From NCBI RefSeq assembly GCF_007830115.1, contig NZ_VLKP01000001.1:124001-188000 (forward strand): 64,000 nucleotides of DNA, in the 5' to 3' direction. Made by a program: the position numbers and the translations under genes. Within the stretch, counting starts at the first letter, position 1, and each line of letters begins with the position of its first letter. Below, piece after piece: positions 9,364 through 18,304 of the stretch. Origin of the DNA: Aerolutibacter ruishenii. GTDB taxonomy: Bacteria > Pseudomonadota > Gammaproteobacteria > Xanthomonadales > Xanthomonadaceae. Below the pieces are notes generated by a model that saw only the letters and a list, made by a program, of their open reading frames with translations, made no database searches and was not told the origin of the DNA.

Positions 9364-9881
9364 TCGGGAGATCCTTTCAGGGTAAGCGGCAGGCCCGCCG
9401 CGACGAACACGACGCGGTCGCACCGTACGGCCAGTGACTGGAGCAGGCGCCCAGCCTCGTCGACGAAGCGGCGGGTCAGTTCGCCCATCGGCACGATGCC
9501 GAGGCCGACTTCGTTGCTGACCAGCAGCACATCGCCGGGCAACGTGGGCAGCGCGGCGAGCAGCGCATCGCGTTCGGCGACCACGCACGCAGGATCGGGA
9601 TGGCCCAGCAGGTTGCTCAGCCACAGCGTGAGGCAGTCGACCAGCAGCACGCGGTCGGCGCGCGCGTGCTCACGCAGCGTGTTGGCCAGCGCGAGCGGCT
9701 CCTCGACGCATCCCCAGTGCGCAGGGCGATGCTCGCGATGGTGGGCGATGCGTTCGGCCATTTCGGCGTCGGCCGGCTGCGAGGTGGCGATGTAGATGAC
9801 CTCGCGTCCGGAGGCGGCGGCGAGGCGTTCGGCCAGCGCGCTCTTGCCGGAGCGGGCACCACCGAGGATCAGGGTGTTCAT
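9360..9881 (-). CDS. cobU: bifunctional adenosylcobinamide kinase / adenosylcobinamide-phosphate guanylyltransferase
   Basis: Phosphorylates adenosylcobinamide and adds GMP to give AdoCbi-GDP, the CobS substrate. The 173-residue protein (family 170-185) has a P-loop [12 protein letters not shown] at residues 7-18, the segment [11 protein letters not shown] that contains the His guanylylated in the family, [14 protein letters not shown], and [24 protein letters not shown] 9881 overlaps the cobQ stop by 4 bp. Placement between cobQ and cobT fits the pathway order. Confidence 0.96.
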   Translation of the reverse strand: MNTLILGGARSGKSALAERLAAASGREVIYIATSQPADAEMAERIAHHREHRPAHWGCVEEPLALANTLREHARADRVLLVDCLTLWLSNLLGHPDPACVVAERDALLAALPTLPGDVLLVSNEVGLGIVPMGELTRRFVDEAGRLLQSLAVRCDRVVFVAAGLPLTLKGSPE

Positions 9882-11482
9882 GCAAGGCCCATCAATGCTG
9901 CGATTCGGGTGGTGTCCAGGTGCTGCTCCACCGCGTCGGCCAGGCGTTCGATGCTGGCTTCGCGCAGGGCGTGCAGGTCGAGGCTCGCGGCATCGTCCAG
10001 ACCCGCCCAGCGAAGCCAGTGCGCCAGCGCCTCGGAGTCGTCGAACAGGCCGTGCAGGTAGGTTCCGATCACTTGCCCATCGCTGGAGCAGGCTCCGTCC
10101 ACACGGCCGTCTCGCAGCTGCACGAGGGCTTGCGCGAGGCCCACGCCCTCGGTGATGCCGCAATGGATTTCGTAGCCGCGAATGGAGGCGCCATGCGTCC
10201 GGGGCGATTCACTTCCAGCACGCGGGCGTTCCACGGACAAGACACGCGATGTCGATGTCGACGTCGATGACGTTGACGTTGACGTTGACGTTGACGTTGA
10301 CGTTGACGTTGACGATCGAGCGTATGACGTGGGTTCAGGCAGGAACAGCTGCCCTTCAACCATGCGCAACTGTTTTTTCGGCGCCAGCGTCGTCTCCACG
10401 TCCAGCCAGCCGAGTCCCTCGCTGACGCCCGCCGGTCCTTCCAGGCCGAGCGGATCACGCACGACGCGGCCCAGCATCTGGAATCCGCCGCAGATGCCGA
10501 TCACCTTGCCGCCATACCGCAGGTGCCGCGCGATCGCCTTTTCCCAACCCTGCGCGCGCAGCCATGCGAGGTCGGCGCGGGTGGACTTGGAGCCCGGCAG
10601 CACGATCAGGTCCGCCGGTGGTGGCAACTCACCCGGCCCCATGACGCACAGGTGCACCTGCGGATGCGCGCGCAACGCGTCGAAGTCGGTGTGGTTGCTG
10701 ATGCGCGGCAGCGCCGGCACCACCACGCGCAGTTGGCCATCGCCCTGCGCGGTGACGGCGCGTGGCAATGCATCCTCCGCCTCCAGGTGCAGGCCATGCA
10801 GGTACGGCAACACCCCGAGCACCGGCTTGCCGGTCTCGCGTTCCAGCCAGTCCAGGCCCGGTTGCAGCAGCGCGATGTCGCCCCGGAACCGGTTGATGAC
10901 GAAGCCCGCCACGCGCGCCCGCTCGCTGGGCGACAGCAGCGCCAGCGTGCCCACCAGGTGCGCGAACACGCCGCCGCGGTCGATGTCCGCCACCAGCACC
11001 ACCGGGCAATCCACCGCCTCGGCATAGCCCATGTTGGCGATGTCGCGGTCGCGCAGGTTGATCTCGGCGGGGCTGCCGGCGCCTTCGACCACCACCAGTT
11101 CGTGTGCGGCCGACAGCCGCGCATGCGACGCCAGCACCGCCTCCATCGCGACGCGCTTGTAGTCGTGGTAGCCCACCGCATCCATGTTGCCCACCGCGTG
11201 CCCGTGCACGATCACCTGCGCGCCGGTATCCGTGTTGGGCTTGAGCAGCACCGGGTTGAAGTCGGTGTGCGGCGGCAAGCCACAGGCCTGGGCCTGCACT
11301 GCCTGCGCCCGGCCGATCTCGCCGCCATCGACGGTGACCGCCGAGTTCAGCGCCATGTTCTGCGGCTTGAACGGCGCCACGCGTGCGCCGCGTCGCCGCG
11401 CCCAGCGGCACAGCGCCGTGACCAGCGCGCTCTTGCCGGCATCGGACGTGCAGCCCTGCACCATCAGCACGCGCGCGGTCAT
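9878..11482 (-). CDS. cobQ: adenosylcobyric acid synthase (glutamine-hydrolysing)
   Basis: Amidates four carboxylates of adenosylcobyrinate a,c-diamide using glutamine and ATP. The 534-residue protein begins [20 protein letters not shown] with a P-loop-like synthetase domain, then [28 protein letters not shown] and [20 protein letters not shown]. The class I glutamine amidotransferase domain has the nucleophile Cys in [10 protein letters not shown] and the catalytic His in YLHGLFDD. Between these lies an insertion of alternating Ser-Thr (about 23 residues), encoded by a hexanucleotide array at 10248-10313. CobQ is usually about 480-510 residues, and this loop explains part of the excess. ATGA overlap with cobD. 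Confidence 0.95.
   Translation of the reverse strand: MTARVLMVQGCTSDAGKSALVTALCRWARRRGARVAPFKPQNMALNSAVTVDGGEIGRAQAVQAQACGLPPHTDFNPVLLKPNTDTGAQVIVHGHAVGNMDAVGYHDYKRVAMEAVLASHARLSAAHELVVVEGAGSPAEINLRDRDIANMGYAEAVDCPVVLVADIDRGGVFAHLVGTLALLSPSERARVAGFVINRFRGDIALLQPGLDWLERETGKPVLGVLPYLHGLHLEAEDALPRAVTAQGDGQLRVVVPALPRISNHTDFDALRAHPQVHLCVMGPGELPPPADLIVLPGSKSTRADLAWLRAQGWEKAIARHLRYGGKVIGICGGFQMLGRVVRDPLGLEGPAGVSEGLGWLDVETTLAPKKQLRMVEGQLFLPEPTSYARSSTSTSTSTSTSTSTSSTSTSTSRVLSVERPRAGSESPRTHGASIRGYEIHCGITEGVGLAQALVQLRDGRVDGACSSDGQVIGTYLHGLFDDSEALAHWLRWAGLDDAASLDLHALREASIERLADAVEQHLDTTRIAALMGLA
10248..10313. repeat. in-frame hexanucleotide microsatellite inside cobQ
   Basis: Eleven 6-bp units on the + strand: GATGTC, GATGTC, GACGTC, GATGAC, then seven identical GTTGAC copies (10272-10313). 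On the coding strand this reads as repeated Ser-Thr. The unit is a multiple of three, so slippage changes linker length without breaking the frame. Confidence 0.95.
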
Positions 11483-12462
11483 CGCGATACCTCGGCCAAC
11501 GCGTGGTCCAGGCGCTGGAAGTCGGCCTCGTGCAACGGCAGCCCAAAGCGCAGGCTGGCCGGGTGTTCGAACAGCCGGACCAGGATCGCCCGGCGCGCGA
11601 GCGCGTCATGCAGTTCCGCGGCCCGCGCATCGCGACACCACTGGAAGAACGCCGTACCGCCGGTCGGCGACAGGCCGTTGGCCCGCAGTATGGCGTCCAG
11701 CTGCGCAGTGCGTTGCCGGAGTCGCGCGCGTGCCCCGGCCTGCCAATCGCGATCGGCAAGCGCCTGTTGCACGGCATGGCGCGCAGGACCGGCCAGCGTC
11801 CACGGACCCAGACGCTCGCGCAGGGACTGCAACAACGCCGGTGCCGCACACACGAACCCCGCGCGCGCACCGGCAAGCCCGAAGAACTTGCCCACCGAAC
11901 GCATCACGACCAGGCCTTCGCCGCCACTGTCCGCACACAGGCTGTCGTCCGGCGTCGCATCCATGAAGGCTTCGTCCACCACCAGCCAGGCCCCGCGCGC
12001 GTGCAGGCGTTCATGCAGGCGGAGCAGCGCGGACCGGTCGAAGACATCACCGCCCGGGTTGTTGGGATGGATCAGCACGACCACGTCGAGTCGCGCGTGC
12101 TCGTCCAGCAACGCGTCGGCCGACAGGCGTTCGACCCGGTGGCCCGCCCGCTCCCACGCATGCGCATGCTCGGCATACCCGGGCGCAAGCACGCCTACGC
12201 GCGAATGCGGCCGCAGCAGCGGCAGTGCCTGGATCGCCGCCTGCGAACCGGCCACCGGCAACACGTGCGGCGCACGGTAATAGCGCATCGCCGCCTCGAC
12301 CAACCCGTCGTCATCCTCGGGCAGACGGTGCCAGGCACGCGCGGGAATCGGCGGCACCGGCCACGCCTCGGGGTTCACGCCGGTGGACAGGTCCAGCCAA
12401 TGATCCGGTGCGATGCCGTAATGCCGTGCCGCGCGCAGCAGGCGGCCGCCGTGTTCAAGCAT
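11479..12462 (-). CDS. cobD: threonine-phosphate decarboxylase (PLP aminotransferase fold)
   Basis: Makes (R)-1-aminopropan-2-yl phosphate from L-threonine O-3-phosphate, the side chain linking the corrin ring to the nucleotide loop. The 327-residue class I/II aminotransferase-fold protein begins [17 protein letters not shown], has [38 protein letters not shown], the Asp of [14 protein letters not shown] and the PLP lysine in [19 protein letters not shown] 12462 matches the family N-terminus; an in-frame ATG 21 bp upstream adds no conserved residues. It overlaps the cbiB 3' end by 8 bp and the cobQ start by 4 bp. Some databases call this gene cobC in the aerobic nomenclature. Confidence 0.94.
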   Translation of the reverse strand: MLEHGGRLLRAARHYGIAPDHWLDLSTGVNPEAWPVPPIPARAWHRLPEDDDGLVEAAMRYYRAPHVLPVAGSQAAIQALPLLRPHSRVGVLAPGYAEHAHAWERAGHRVERLSADALLDEHARLDVVVLIHPNNPGGDVFDRSALLRLHERLHARGAWLVVDEAFMDATPDDSLCADSGGEGLVVMRSVGKFFGLAGARAGFVCAAPALLQSLRERLGPWTLAGPARHAVQQALADRDWQAGARARLRQRTAQLDAILRANGLSPTGGTAFFQWCRDARAAELHDALARRAILVRLFEHPASLRFGLPLHEADFQRLDHALAEVSR

Positions 12463-13384
12463 GCCAGGCCTCCAGCACTGCACTGAGCGCGGTGGCCAGC
12501 CACAGCGCGGCCAACCACGCGAACACGCCGTGACGAACCAGTCTCAGCGCCGAACGGATGGTCGACGCATCGGGCGGGGCGCCCTCACCCAATGCCGGGC
12601 GCTGCGTCCAGGTGCCGTGGTAAGGCGCTGCACCGCCCAGCCGCACGCCGATGGCACCGGCGCCGGCCGCCATCACTGGACCCGCGTTGGGGCTCTTCCA
12701 TGCACGCGCCTGCGTCTTCCAGCTTCGCCATGCGCGGCGCGTGTCGCCGCACAGCGCGTAGGTGGCCGCGGTCAGCCGCGCCGGCACCAGGTTCAGTCCA
12801 TCGTCGATGCGTGCCGCGGCCCAGCCGAAACGCGCGTATCGCGGGGTCCGATAGCCCCACATCGCATCCAGCGTGTTGGCCAGCCGGTACGCCACCGCGC
12901 CGGGTGCGCCCAGCAGCACGAACCAGAACAATGCGCCAAACACCGCATCGCACCCGTTTTCCAGCACCGACTCGCTGGCGGCGCCGGCGACCTGCGTGGC
13001 ATCCAGTGCACTGGTATCGCGGCTGACGACCTGCGCGACCGCGGTGCGTGCCCGGGGCAGATCGCCCTCCTCGAGTGCGTCGGCAATGGGCCGTGCGTGG
13101 TCCCACAGGCTGCGGTGACCCACCGTCAGGTACAGCAGCACTGCCGACAAGGCCATGCCCAGCCCAGCTGAGTACGCTTGCGCCGCCTGCACCGCCCAGG
13201 CCACCAGCGCCACGAGGGGCGCCACCACCACGCACCACGCCAGCACGCCCGCGGTGCGCCGGTCGGCATGCAACACCCGCTCGATCATTCCGGCCCAGCG
13301 TCCGAAACCGACCAGCGGGTGCAGGCGCCGCGGCTCACCCCATGCGGCATCCAGCAGCAGCGCCGCCGTGGTGGCAATGGCCAC
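12455..13384 (-). CDS. cbiB: adenosylcobinamide-phosphate synthase, membrane protein
   Basis: Attaches the aminopropanol phosphate side chain to adenosylcobyric acid. About 309 residues, hydrophobic, with the family segments [20 protein letters not shown] (residues 8-27), [40 protein letters not shown] and [24 protein letters not shown] at 13384 and a TTG at 13390 (overlapping the cobB stop as TTGA) are both possible starts; there is no ATG nearby. It lies directly downstream of cobB and overlaps cobD. Also named cobD in the Pseudomonas scheme. Confidence 0.93.
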   Translation of the reverse strand: MAIATTAALLLDAAWGEPRRLHPLVGFGRWAGMIERVLHADRRTAGVLAWCVVVAPLVALVAWAVQAAQAYSAGLGMALSAVLLYLTVGHRSLWDHARPIADALEEGDLPRARTAVAQVVSRDTSALDATQVAGAASESVLENGCDAVFGALFWFVLLGAPGAVAYRLANTLDAMWGYRTPRYARFGWAAARIDDGLNLVPARLTAATYALCGDTRRAWRSWKTQARAWKSPNAGPVMAAGAGAIGVRLGGAAPYHGTWTQRPALGEGAPPDASTIRSALRLVRHGVFAWLAALWLATALSAVLEAWHA

Positions 13385-13386
13385 GC

Positions 13387-14694
13387 TCAAGGCCGTAGCA
13401 GCCGCACCGCGGCGGCGGGGTTGGAGGGAAAATAGAAGTGCACGAAGCTGGCGGTCAGGCGCCGGTCGCGGTACACCGCCTCGCGGCTGGGGCCACCATT
13501 GGGGTTGGTCGCGGTGGCGAGCGCGGGTGCGGCAATATCGGCCTGCGCATAATGGAACGTGTGGCCGCGCAACGTGCCCTCGGGCAACGTGACCTGCTGC
13601 AGCCCCAACCCGGCCAGTCGCGGCTGCAGGCGCGCGCTGCCTGCCAGGAGTCCGGCCATGGGCCGCATGTCGCCCTCGCGATCGGCCAGGGCGTCCAGCC
13701 CAAACAGCAGGCCACCGCATTCGGCCAGCAACGGCTTGCCGGCGTCGCGGTGCGCGCGCAACGCGGCATGCAGGTCCACGTTGGCGGACAGCGCATCCAG
13801 GTGCAGTTCGGGATACCCCCCGGGCAACCACGCCGCATCGGCCGGCGGCAACGGCTCACCCGCCAGCGGCGAGAAGAACCGCAGTTCCGCGCCTGCCTCG
13901 CGCAGCAACTCGAGGTTGGCCGGATAGAGAAAACAGAATGCATCGTCACGGGCGATGGCGATACGCACGCCGGCCAGTGCGCCGGCCACGGAGGCGGCCT
14001 CCGCTGTCGCGCCCGTCCACGGCGCGAACGCCACCGCCGGAGGCAACTCGGTACTCGCATGCCGCGCCCACGCATCGGCCAGTGCATCGAGCGTGCGATC
14101 GACACTGCCCACCTCGTCCGCCGGCACCAGTCCGAGGTGGCGCTCGGGCATCGCCAACGCCGGATCGCGCGGCAGTGCGCCCATCCACCGCAGCCCTACG
14201 GGCAGGCTCTGGGCCAGCAACGAGGCGTGGTAGTCACTGCCCACGCGGTTGGCCGCCACGCCGTGCACGCGCAGGTCGTCGCGGTAGCGCGCCAGACCCA
14301 GCGCCAGCGCACCAAAGGTCTGCGCCATGGCCGAGCCGTCGATCACCGCGAGTACCGGCAGGTCGAAACGCACCGCCAGGTCAGCGCTTGAAGGCGCGCC
14401 GTCGAACAGTCCCATCACTCCTTCGACCAGGATCAGGTCGGCCTCGGACGCGGCCGCGTGCAGGCGCGCACGCACGTCGGCCTCGCCGTTCATCCACAGG
14501 TCGAGCTGGTACACCGGTGCGCCACTGGCGCGCTCCAGCACCATCGGGTCGAGGAAGTCCGGACCGGTCTTGAACACCCGCACCCGCCGCCCCTGGCGCG
14601 CGTGCCAGCGCGCCAGCGCGGCGGTGACGCTGGTCTTGCCCTGCCCCGACGCGGGCGCGGACACCAGCAAGGCAGGGCAATGGTGTGTGTTCAT
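13387..14694 (-). CDS. cobB: cobyrinate a,c-diamide synthase
   Basis: Glutamine-dependent amidation of the a and c carboxylates of (hydrogeno)cobyrinate. The 435-residue protein has an N-terminal dethiobiotin-synthetase-like ATP domain with P-loop [20 protein letters not shown], then [13 protein letters not shown] and [14 protein letters not shown]. The C-terminal class I glutaminase domain has the Cys of [13 protein letters not shown] and the His of [11 protein letters not shown]. The name cbiA is used for the anaerobic-pathway enzyme; sequence alone does not separate the two substrates. Four-bp gap to cobO. Confidence 0.94.
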   Translation of the reverse strand: MNTHHCPALLVSAPASGQGKTSVTAALARWHARQGRRVRVFKTGPDFLDPMVLERASGAPVYQLDLWMNGEADVRARLHAAASEADLILVEGVMGLFDGAPSSADLAVRFDLPVLAVIDGSAMAQTFGALALGLARYRDDLRVHGVAANRVGSDYHASLLAQSLPVGLRWMGALPRDPALAMPERHLGLVPADEVGSVDRTLDALADAWARHASTELPPAVAFAPWTGATAEAASVAGALAGVRIAIARDDAFCFLYPANLELLREAGAELRFFSPLAGEPLPPADAAWLPGGYPELHLDALSANVDLHAALRAHRDAGKPLLAECGGLLFGLDALADREGDMRPMAGLLAGSARLQPRLAGLGLQQVTLPEGTLRGHTFHYAQADIAAPALATATNPNGGPSREAVYRDRRLTASFVHFYFPSNPAAAVRLLRP

Positions 14695-14698
14695 GGCC

Positions 14699-15325
14699 TC
14701 AGAGCTCGATGCCCAGCTGCGCCTTGATGCCCGCCTTGAACGCGTGCTTGACCAGGCGCATCTCGGTCACGGTATCGGCGGCTTCCACCAGCGCATCCGG
14801 CGCGCCACGGCCAGTGATCACCACGTGCTGGCGCGGCGGGCGCGCGGCCAGCGCGGCCAGCACCTGCTCCACCGCGATGTACTCCTTCACCAGTGCGATG
14901 TTCAGTTCGTCCAGCAATACGAAGTCGTAGGTCTCGTCGGCCAGCATCGACGCCGCCACCGCCCACGCGGCCTGCGCCGCGGCGACATCGCGATCGCGAT
15001 CCTGGGTTTCCCAGGTGAAGCCCTCGCCCATCACGTGGTAGTCGAGGCGATCGGCAAACGCGTCGCCCATGGTGCGGAAGAAGGCATCTTCGCCGGTGGA
15101 GAAGCTGCCCTTGATGAACTGCACTACGCCGCAACTGAAGCCGTGCCCCAGCGAGCGCGCCAGCATGCCGAAGCCCGACGAGCTCTTGCCCTTGCCGTTG
15201 CCGGTGTTGACCACCACCACGCCACGGTCGATGGTGGCCCGCGCGATCCGGCGGTCCACCAGTTCCTTCTTGCGCTGCGCCCGTTCGCGGTAGCGCTCCT
15301 CGGGCGTCAGCACGTCCTCACGCAT
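14699..15325 (-). CDS. cobO: corrinoid adenosyltransferase (ATP:cob(I)alamin adenosyltransferase)
   Basis: Transfers the adenosyl group of ATP to the cobalt of corrinoids. The 208-residue CobA/CobO/BtuR-family protein begins MREDVLTPEERYRERAQRKK, has the P-loop NTGNGKGKSSSGFGMLARSL (residues 40-59), VQFIKGSFSTGE, the acidic segment DFVLLDELNIALVKEYI, and VVITGRGAPDALVEAADTVT. Length is typical. It sits 2 bp downstream of btuM, so imported corrinoids would be adenosylated at once. Confidence 0.96.
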   Translation of the reverse strand: MREDVLTPEERYRERAQRKKELVDRRIARATIDRGVVVVNTGNGKGKSSSGFGMLARSLGHGFSCGVVQFIKGSFSTGEDAFFRTMGDAFADRLDYHVMGEGFTWETQDRDRDVAAAQAAWAVAASMLADETYDFVLLDELNIALVKEYIAVEQVLAALAARPPRQHVVITGRGAPDALVEAADTVTEMRLVKHAFKAGIKAQLGIEL

Positions 15326-15327
15326 GC

Positions 15328-15909
15328 TCAGGCCCCGGCCATGCGGCCGGCATCACGCTGGCCCAGTGCCCGCGCGACCACCGCATGCACCACCAGCGCG
15401 ACGACCACATAGGCCATCGAGGTGCGCACGAACATCGGCGCCCAGTGCATCAGTCGCGCCACGTACTCGGCGAAGTGCGGCTCGGCGTAGCGCCCCCCGA
15501 GCCAGTAGAACGCGCCATTGGAGATCACGAACGACAACGTGTTGGCCAGCAGCGCCACGCCAGCCGCCATTGCCAGCGAACCGGCCGAGGCCTGCAAACG
15601 GCCTGCGAACACCCGCCCCGCGTACCACAGCACCGCATATGCCGGCAGCAGGAACGAATACGCCGGGGTGATGCAGAAGTCGCTGGTGCCGGCGTAGCGC
15701 ACCGACACGAAGTCGAGTGCGCCCGCCAGGGCGACGAAGCCAAGGAACGCCAGGTGCCGGCGCACGTACAGGCCACCGAGGAAGAACACCGCCATCGATG
15801 CATCCGGAAGGTGGATGGCCGTGCCGAAGTGGCTGAAACGGGTCATGCACATCAGTACCGCCAAGGCGGCCACCATCACGACGGTGTTGCGGGTATTCAA
15901 AGGCTTCAT
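15328..15909 (-). CDS. btuM: BtuM-like cobalamin transporter (solitary ECF-type S component)
   Basis: A 193-residue, mostly hydrophobic protein with about six predicted helices. It begins MKPLNTRNTVVMVAALAVLM and has HLPDASMAVFFLGGLYVRRH near 33-52 and SDFCITPAYSFLLPAYAVLW near 76-95. BtuM proteins are ECF S-component relatives that import vitamin B12 in Gram-negatives, and a conserved Cys at about residue 80 coordinates cobalt and removes cyanide in the characterised Thiobacillus protein. Here Cys79 sits at the matching place. It lies between btuB and cobO in the riboswitch operon, and no BtuCD ABC system is visible. Identification rests on memory of the family plus context. Confidence 0.78.
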   Translation of the reverse strand: MKPLNTRNTVVMVAALAVLMCMTRFSHFGTAIHLPDASMAVFFLGGLYVRRHLAFLGFVALAGALDFVSVRYAGTSDFCITPAYSFLLPAYAVLWYAGRVFAGRLQASAGSLAMAAGVALLANTLSFVISNGAFYWLGGRYAEPHFAEYVARLMHWAPMFVRTSMAYVVVALVVHAVVARALGQRDAGRMAGA

Positions 15910-15940
15910 CGAACCGATCTCCTTGTGACGAAGGACTGGC

Positions 15941-17803
15941 TTACTGCGCCGCGTAGCGCAGGGTCAGCATCCAGGTGCGGCCGGGCTGGGCGTAGAACGC
16001 CGCCGTCTCGTACTGCTTGTCGAAGACGTTGTTGACGCTCAGGTTCACCCGCCACGCCGGGTTGAACGCATAGCCGGCGCGCAGATCGGTGGTGGCGTAG
16101 CCGCCCAAGCGATGGGTGTTGGCCAGGTTGTCGTAACGCTCGCCGGCGGCGGTGACGCTGGCGCCGACGTTGAATGCACCGAAGCTGCGGTCCGCGTCCA
16201 GACGCGCGGTCTCGCGGGCGCGACGCGGCAGGATGTTGTCGTGGTTGCTGCCGGTCGAACGGTTGCGCGGATCGATCCAGGCCGCGCTGCCACGCAGGTC
16301 CCAGCCGGCCAGCTGCGTGCTGACGCCCAGCTCCGCGCCCTCGATGCGGGCCTCGTCGATGTTGATCGCGTAGCACTCCCAGGTGGGCGTGCAGTAGGTG
16401 CCAATCAGGTCGTCGACATCGGTCTGGAACGCGTTGAGCGACCATTCGCCCCAACCGTGCTTGCCACGCAGGCCCAGTTCGGCGCTGCGCGAGGTTTCCG
16501 GGGTCAGCGCCGGGTTGCCGTAGAACGGGAAATACAGCTCGTTGAAGGTCGGCGCCTTGAACGCGGTGCCGTAGCTGGCGGTCAGGCGCAACGCTTCGGT
16601 GAAGTCCCAGCCCCACAGCGCGCTGCCGGTGGTCTTGCCGCCGAACTGGCTGTTGTCGTCGCGGCGCACGCTGGCCTGCAGCGAATGCCCCCCGAAGCCC
16701 TGCTGCCACTGCGCAAACCCGGCGCGGTTGATGCGTTCGGTCACCGCGTACAGCGTGTCGCTGTCCACCTCATCGCGCACCCAGTCAAAACCGGTGGTCA
16801 GCGTACCGCCGCCGAAATTGAAATCAGCCTGCAGGCCGCCCTGGTCGCGGTCGGTGCGGAACAGACTGAGGTACACACCGTCGTTGAACTGCCGGCTCTT
16901 GTCCTCGCTCTGGCCGAGGTTCAGCGTGAACGTGGCGAGGTCGCCCGCCCGGTAGCGCACGCGCGCACCGCCCGTCTGCTGCACCGTCCTGGCCTCGTTG
17001 CCGGCATAGATGCTGCCGTCGTACTCGTTCTCGCCCTCGGCGCGCAGCGCACGCAGGTCCACGTTCCACGCGTCGCCGAAGGCATAACCGCCCTGAGCCG
17101 ACACCGAGTTGTTGGTGTAGCCATCACGGTCCGGGTCGTAGCCGAAACAGCCGGTGGGGCTGACGCAGGCATTGATGCCATCGGTGGTGTCGTGGGCCAC
17201 GTTGAGCGCGTACCAGCCCTTGTCGCCGCGGCCTTCGACGCCTGCGGTGGCTTTGTACGTCGATTCGGTACCCGCGCCCACGCTGAAACTGGGCGAGAAC
17301 GCCACCTGCGGGCGCCGGGTGAAGATCTGGATCACGCCACCGATCGCCTCGGAGCCGTACAGACTGGAGAATGGCCCGCGCACCACTTCGATGCGTTCGA
17401 TCTGCTCGACCGGGATGTCCTGCAACGCCGCCTTGCCCGACGTGGCCGACCCCACCTTGAGGCCATCCACCAGCACCAGCACGTGGTCGGACTCGGTGCC
17501 GCGCAGGAACAGCGAGCTCTCCTTGCCCGCGCCACCATTGTTGGCGATGGACGCGCCCGGCACCTTGCGCAGCAACTCCGGCAGCGAGGCCGGTTGCAGC
17601 CGCTGGATCTCCTCGCGGTCGATCACGGTCATCGCGGCCAGCGTGGCGTCCTGGGTACGCGCGGTGCGGGTGGCGGTGACGACCACGCCGTCCAGGTCGG
17701 TGGCCTGGCCTTCGGCGAAGGCGGGGACGGCACTCAGGGTGGCGGCCAGCGCCAACGAAACCGCCAGCACGTTGCGGCGGGTACGGGAATTACGGGAAAC
17801 CAT
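15941..17803 (-). CDS. btuB: TonB-dependent vitamin B12 outer-membrane receptor
   Basis: A 620-residue outer-membrane importer. Signal peptide about residues 1-30 (basic start, hydrophobic core, AVPAFAEG). The TonB box region follows as LDGVVVTATRT, then the plug domain with SLPELLRKVPGASIANNGGA, SLFLRGTESDHVLVLVDGLK and IERIEVVRGPFSSLYGSEAI, and a C-terminal 22-strand-type barrel ending WMLTLRYAAQ. Length equals E. coli BtuB plus signal (about 614). ATG 17803 follows AAGGAG at 9-bp spacing. It is the first gene after a cobalamin riboswitch and heads the cob operon, which supports a B12/corrinoid ligand. Confidence 0.93.
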   Translation of the reverse strand: MVSRNSRTRRNVLAVSLALAATLSAVPAFAEGQATDLDGVVVTATRTARTQDATLAAMTVIDREEIQRLQPASLPELLRKVPGASIANNGGAGKESSLFLRGTESDHVLVLVDGLKVGSATSGKAALQDIPVEQIERIEVVRGPFSSLYGSEAIGGVIQIFTRRPQVAFSPSFSVGAGTESTYKATAGVEGRGDKGWYALNVAHDTTDGINACVSPTGCFGYDPDRDGYTNNSVSAQGGYAFGDAWNVDLRALRAEGENEYDGSIYAGNEARTVQQTGGARVRYRAGDLATFTLNLGQSEDKSRQFNDGVYLSLFRTDRDQGGLQADFNFGGGTLTTGFDWVRDEVDSDTLYAVTERINRAGFAQWQQGFGGHSLQASVRRDDNSQFGGKTTGSALWGWDFTEALRLTASYGTAFKAPTFNELYFPFYGNPALTPETSRSAELGLRGKHGWGEWSLNAFQTDVDDLIGTYCTPTWECYAINIDEARIEGAELGVSTQLAGWDLRGSAAWIDPRNRSTGSNHDNILPRRARETARLDADRSFGAFNVGASVTAAGERYDNLANTHRLGGYATTDLRAGYAFNPAWRVNLSVNNVFDKQYETAAFYAQPGRTWMLTLRYAAQ

Positions 17804-17924
17804 CGGGTACTGCTCCTTGGCCGCGCCTGCCCGCGCGGAAAACGTTGGGAATGGACAGGCGGCAAGAAAGGACGCAGACGCCACGCGCGTGCATGGCCCC
17901 CGTGACATCGCCCACCGCATGTCA

Positions 17925-18160
17925 GGTCATGCCAGTGGCCGGTCTCCGGGCTCGCGGGTGGGCGCTTTCATGCGTCCGGGGACGGCGCCTTCCCGTGCCG
18001 ATGGCACAGTGGCATTCGCCGGTCCCGACCCGTCCTGGGTCACCTCGCCTACCGTTGCGGGGGCAGCTCCGGAATTGCCACGACCATCGACCAGACGGCG
18101 GGCGCACCGGATTCCCGTTTCAACCACCGGCTTGGCCGGCGGTCACCTCAGGCAGCGGGC
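17925..18160 (-). promoter_or_regulatory. cobalamin (B12) riboswitch upstream of btuB
   Basis: Read on the minus strand, the 5' part has GCCTGAGGTGACC, a hairpin, then TTGAAACGGGAATCCGGTG (its core at 18105-18116). The 3' part carries the B12 box AGCCCGGAGACCGGCC at 17952-17937, followed by GCCACTGGCATG. The order and spacing match the AdoCbl-type riboswitch core. It ends about 120 bp before the btuB ATG, leaving room for an expression platform. It should switch off the whole btuB-btuM-cob operon when cobalamin is abundant. Confidence 0.93.
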
Positions 18161-18232
18161 ATTCTAGCACCCCCGGCCCGTTCCGGCCTTATGCCCTTTG
18201 CGTGGGTCGCATATGACCAAAGAATATATCTT

Positions 18233-18246
18233 TTCATCCGGATGAA
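18233..18246. promoter_or_regulatory. 14-bp perfect palindrome upstream of TonB receptor gene
   Basis: TTCATCCGGATGAA is a perfect dyad in an AT-rich stretch 59 bp upstream of the receptor ATG. A related half-site, ATCCGG, recurs about 25 bp downstream. It is a reasonable operator candidate for the receptor gene; no regulator can be named from sequence. Confidence 0.5.
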
Positions 18247-18304
18247 TATTGCAGGCTTGTGAATATCCGGTTAATCATTGGTCGACCCCCTACCCGGAAC
18301 GCCC

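Noticed and set aside
10182-10320. Possible CRISPR-like or regulatory repeat array in cobQ
   Set aside because: Units are only 6 bp with no spacers and lie in frame in cobQ; this is a microsatellite.
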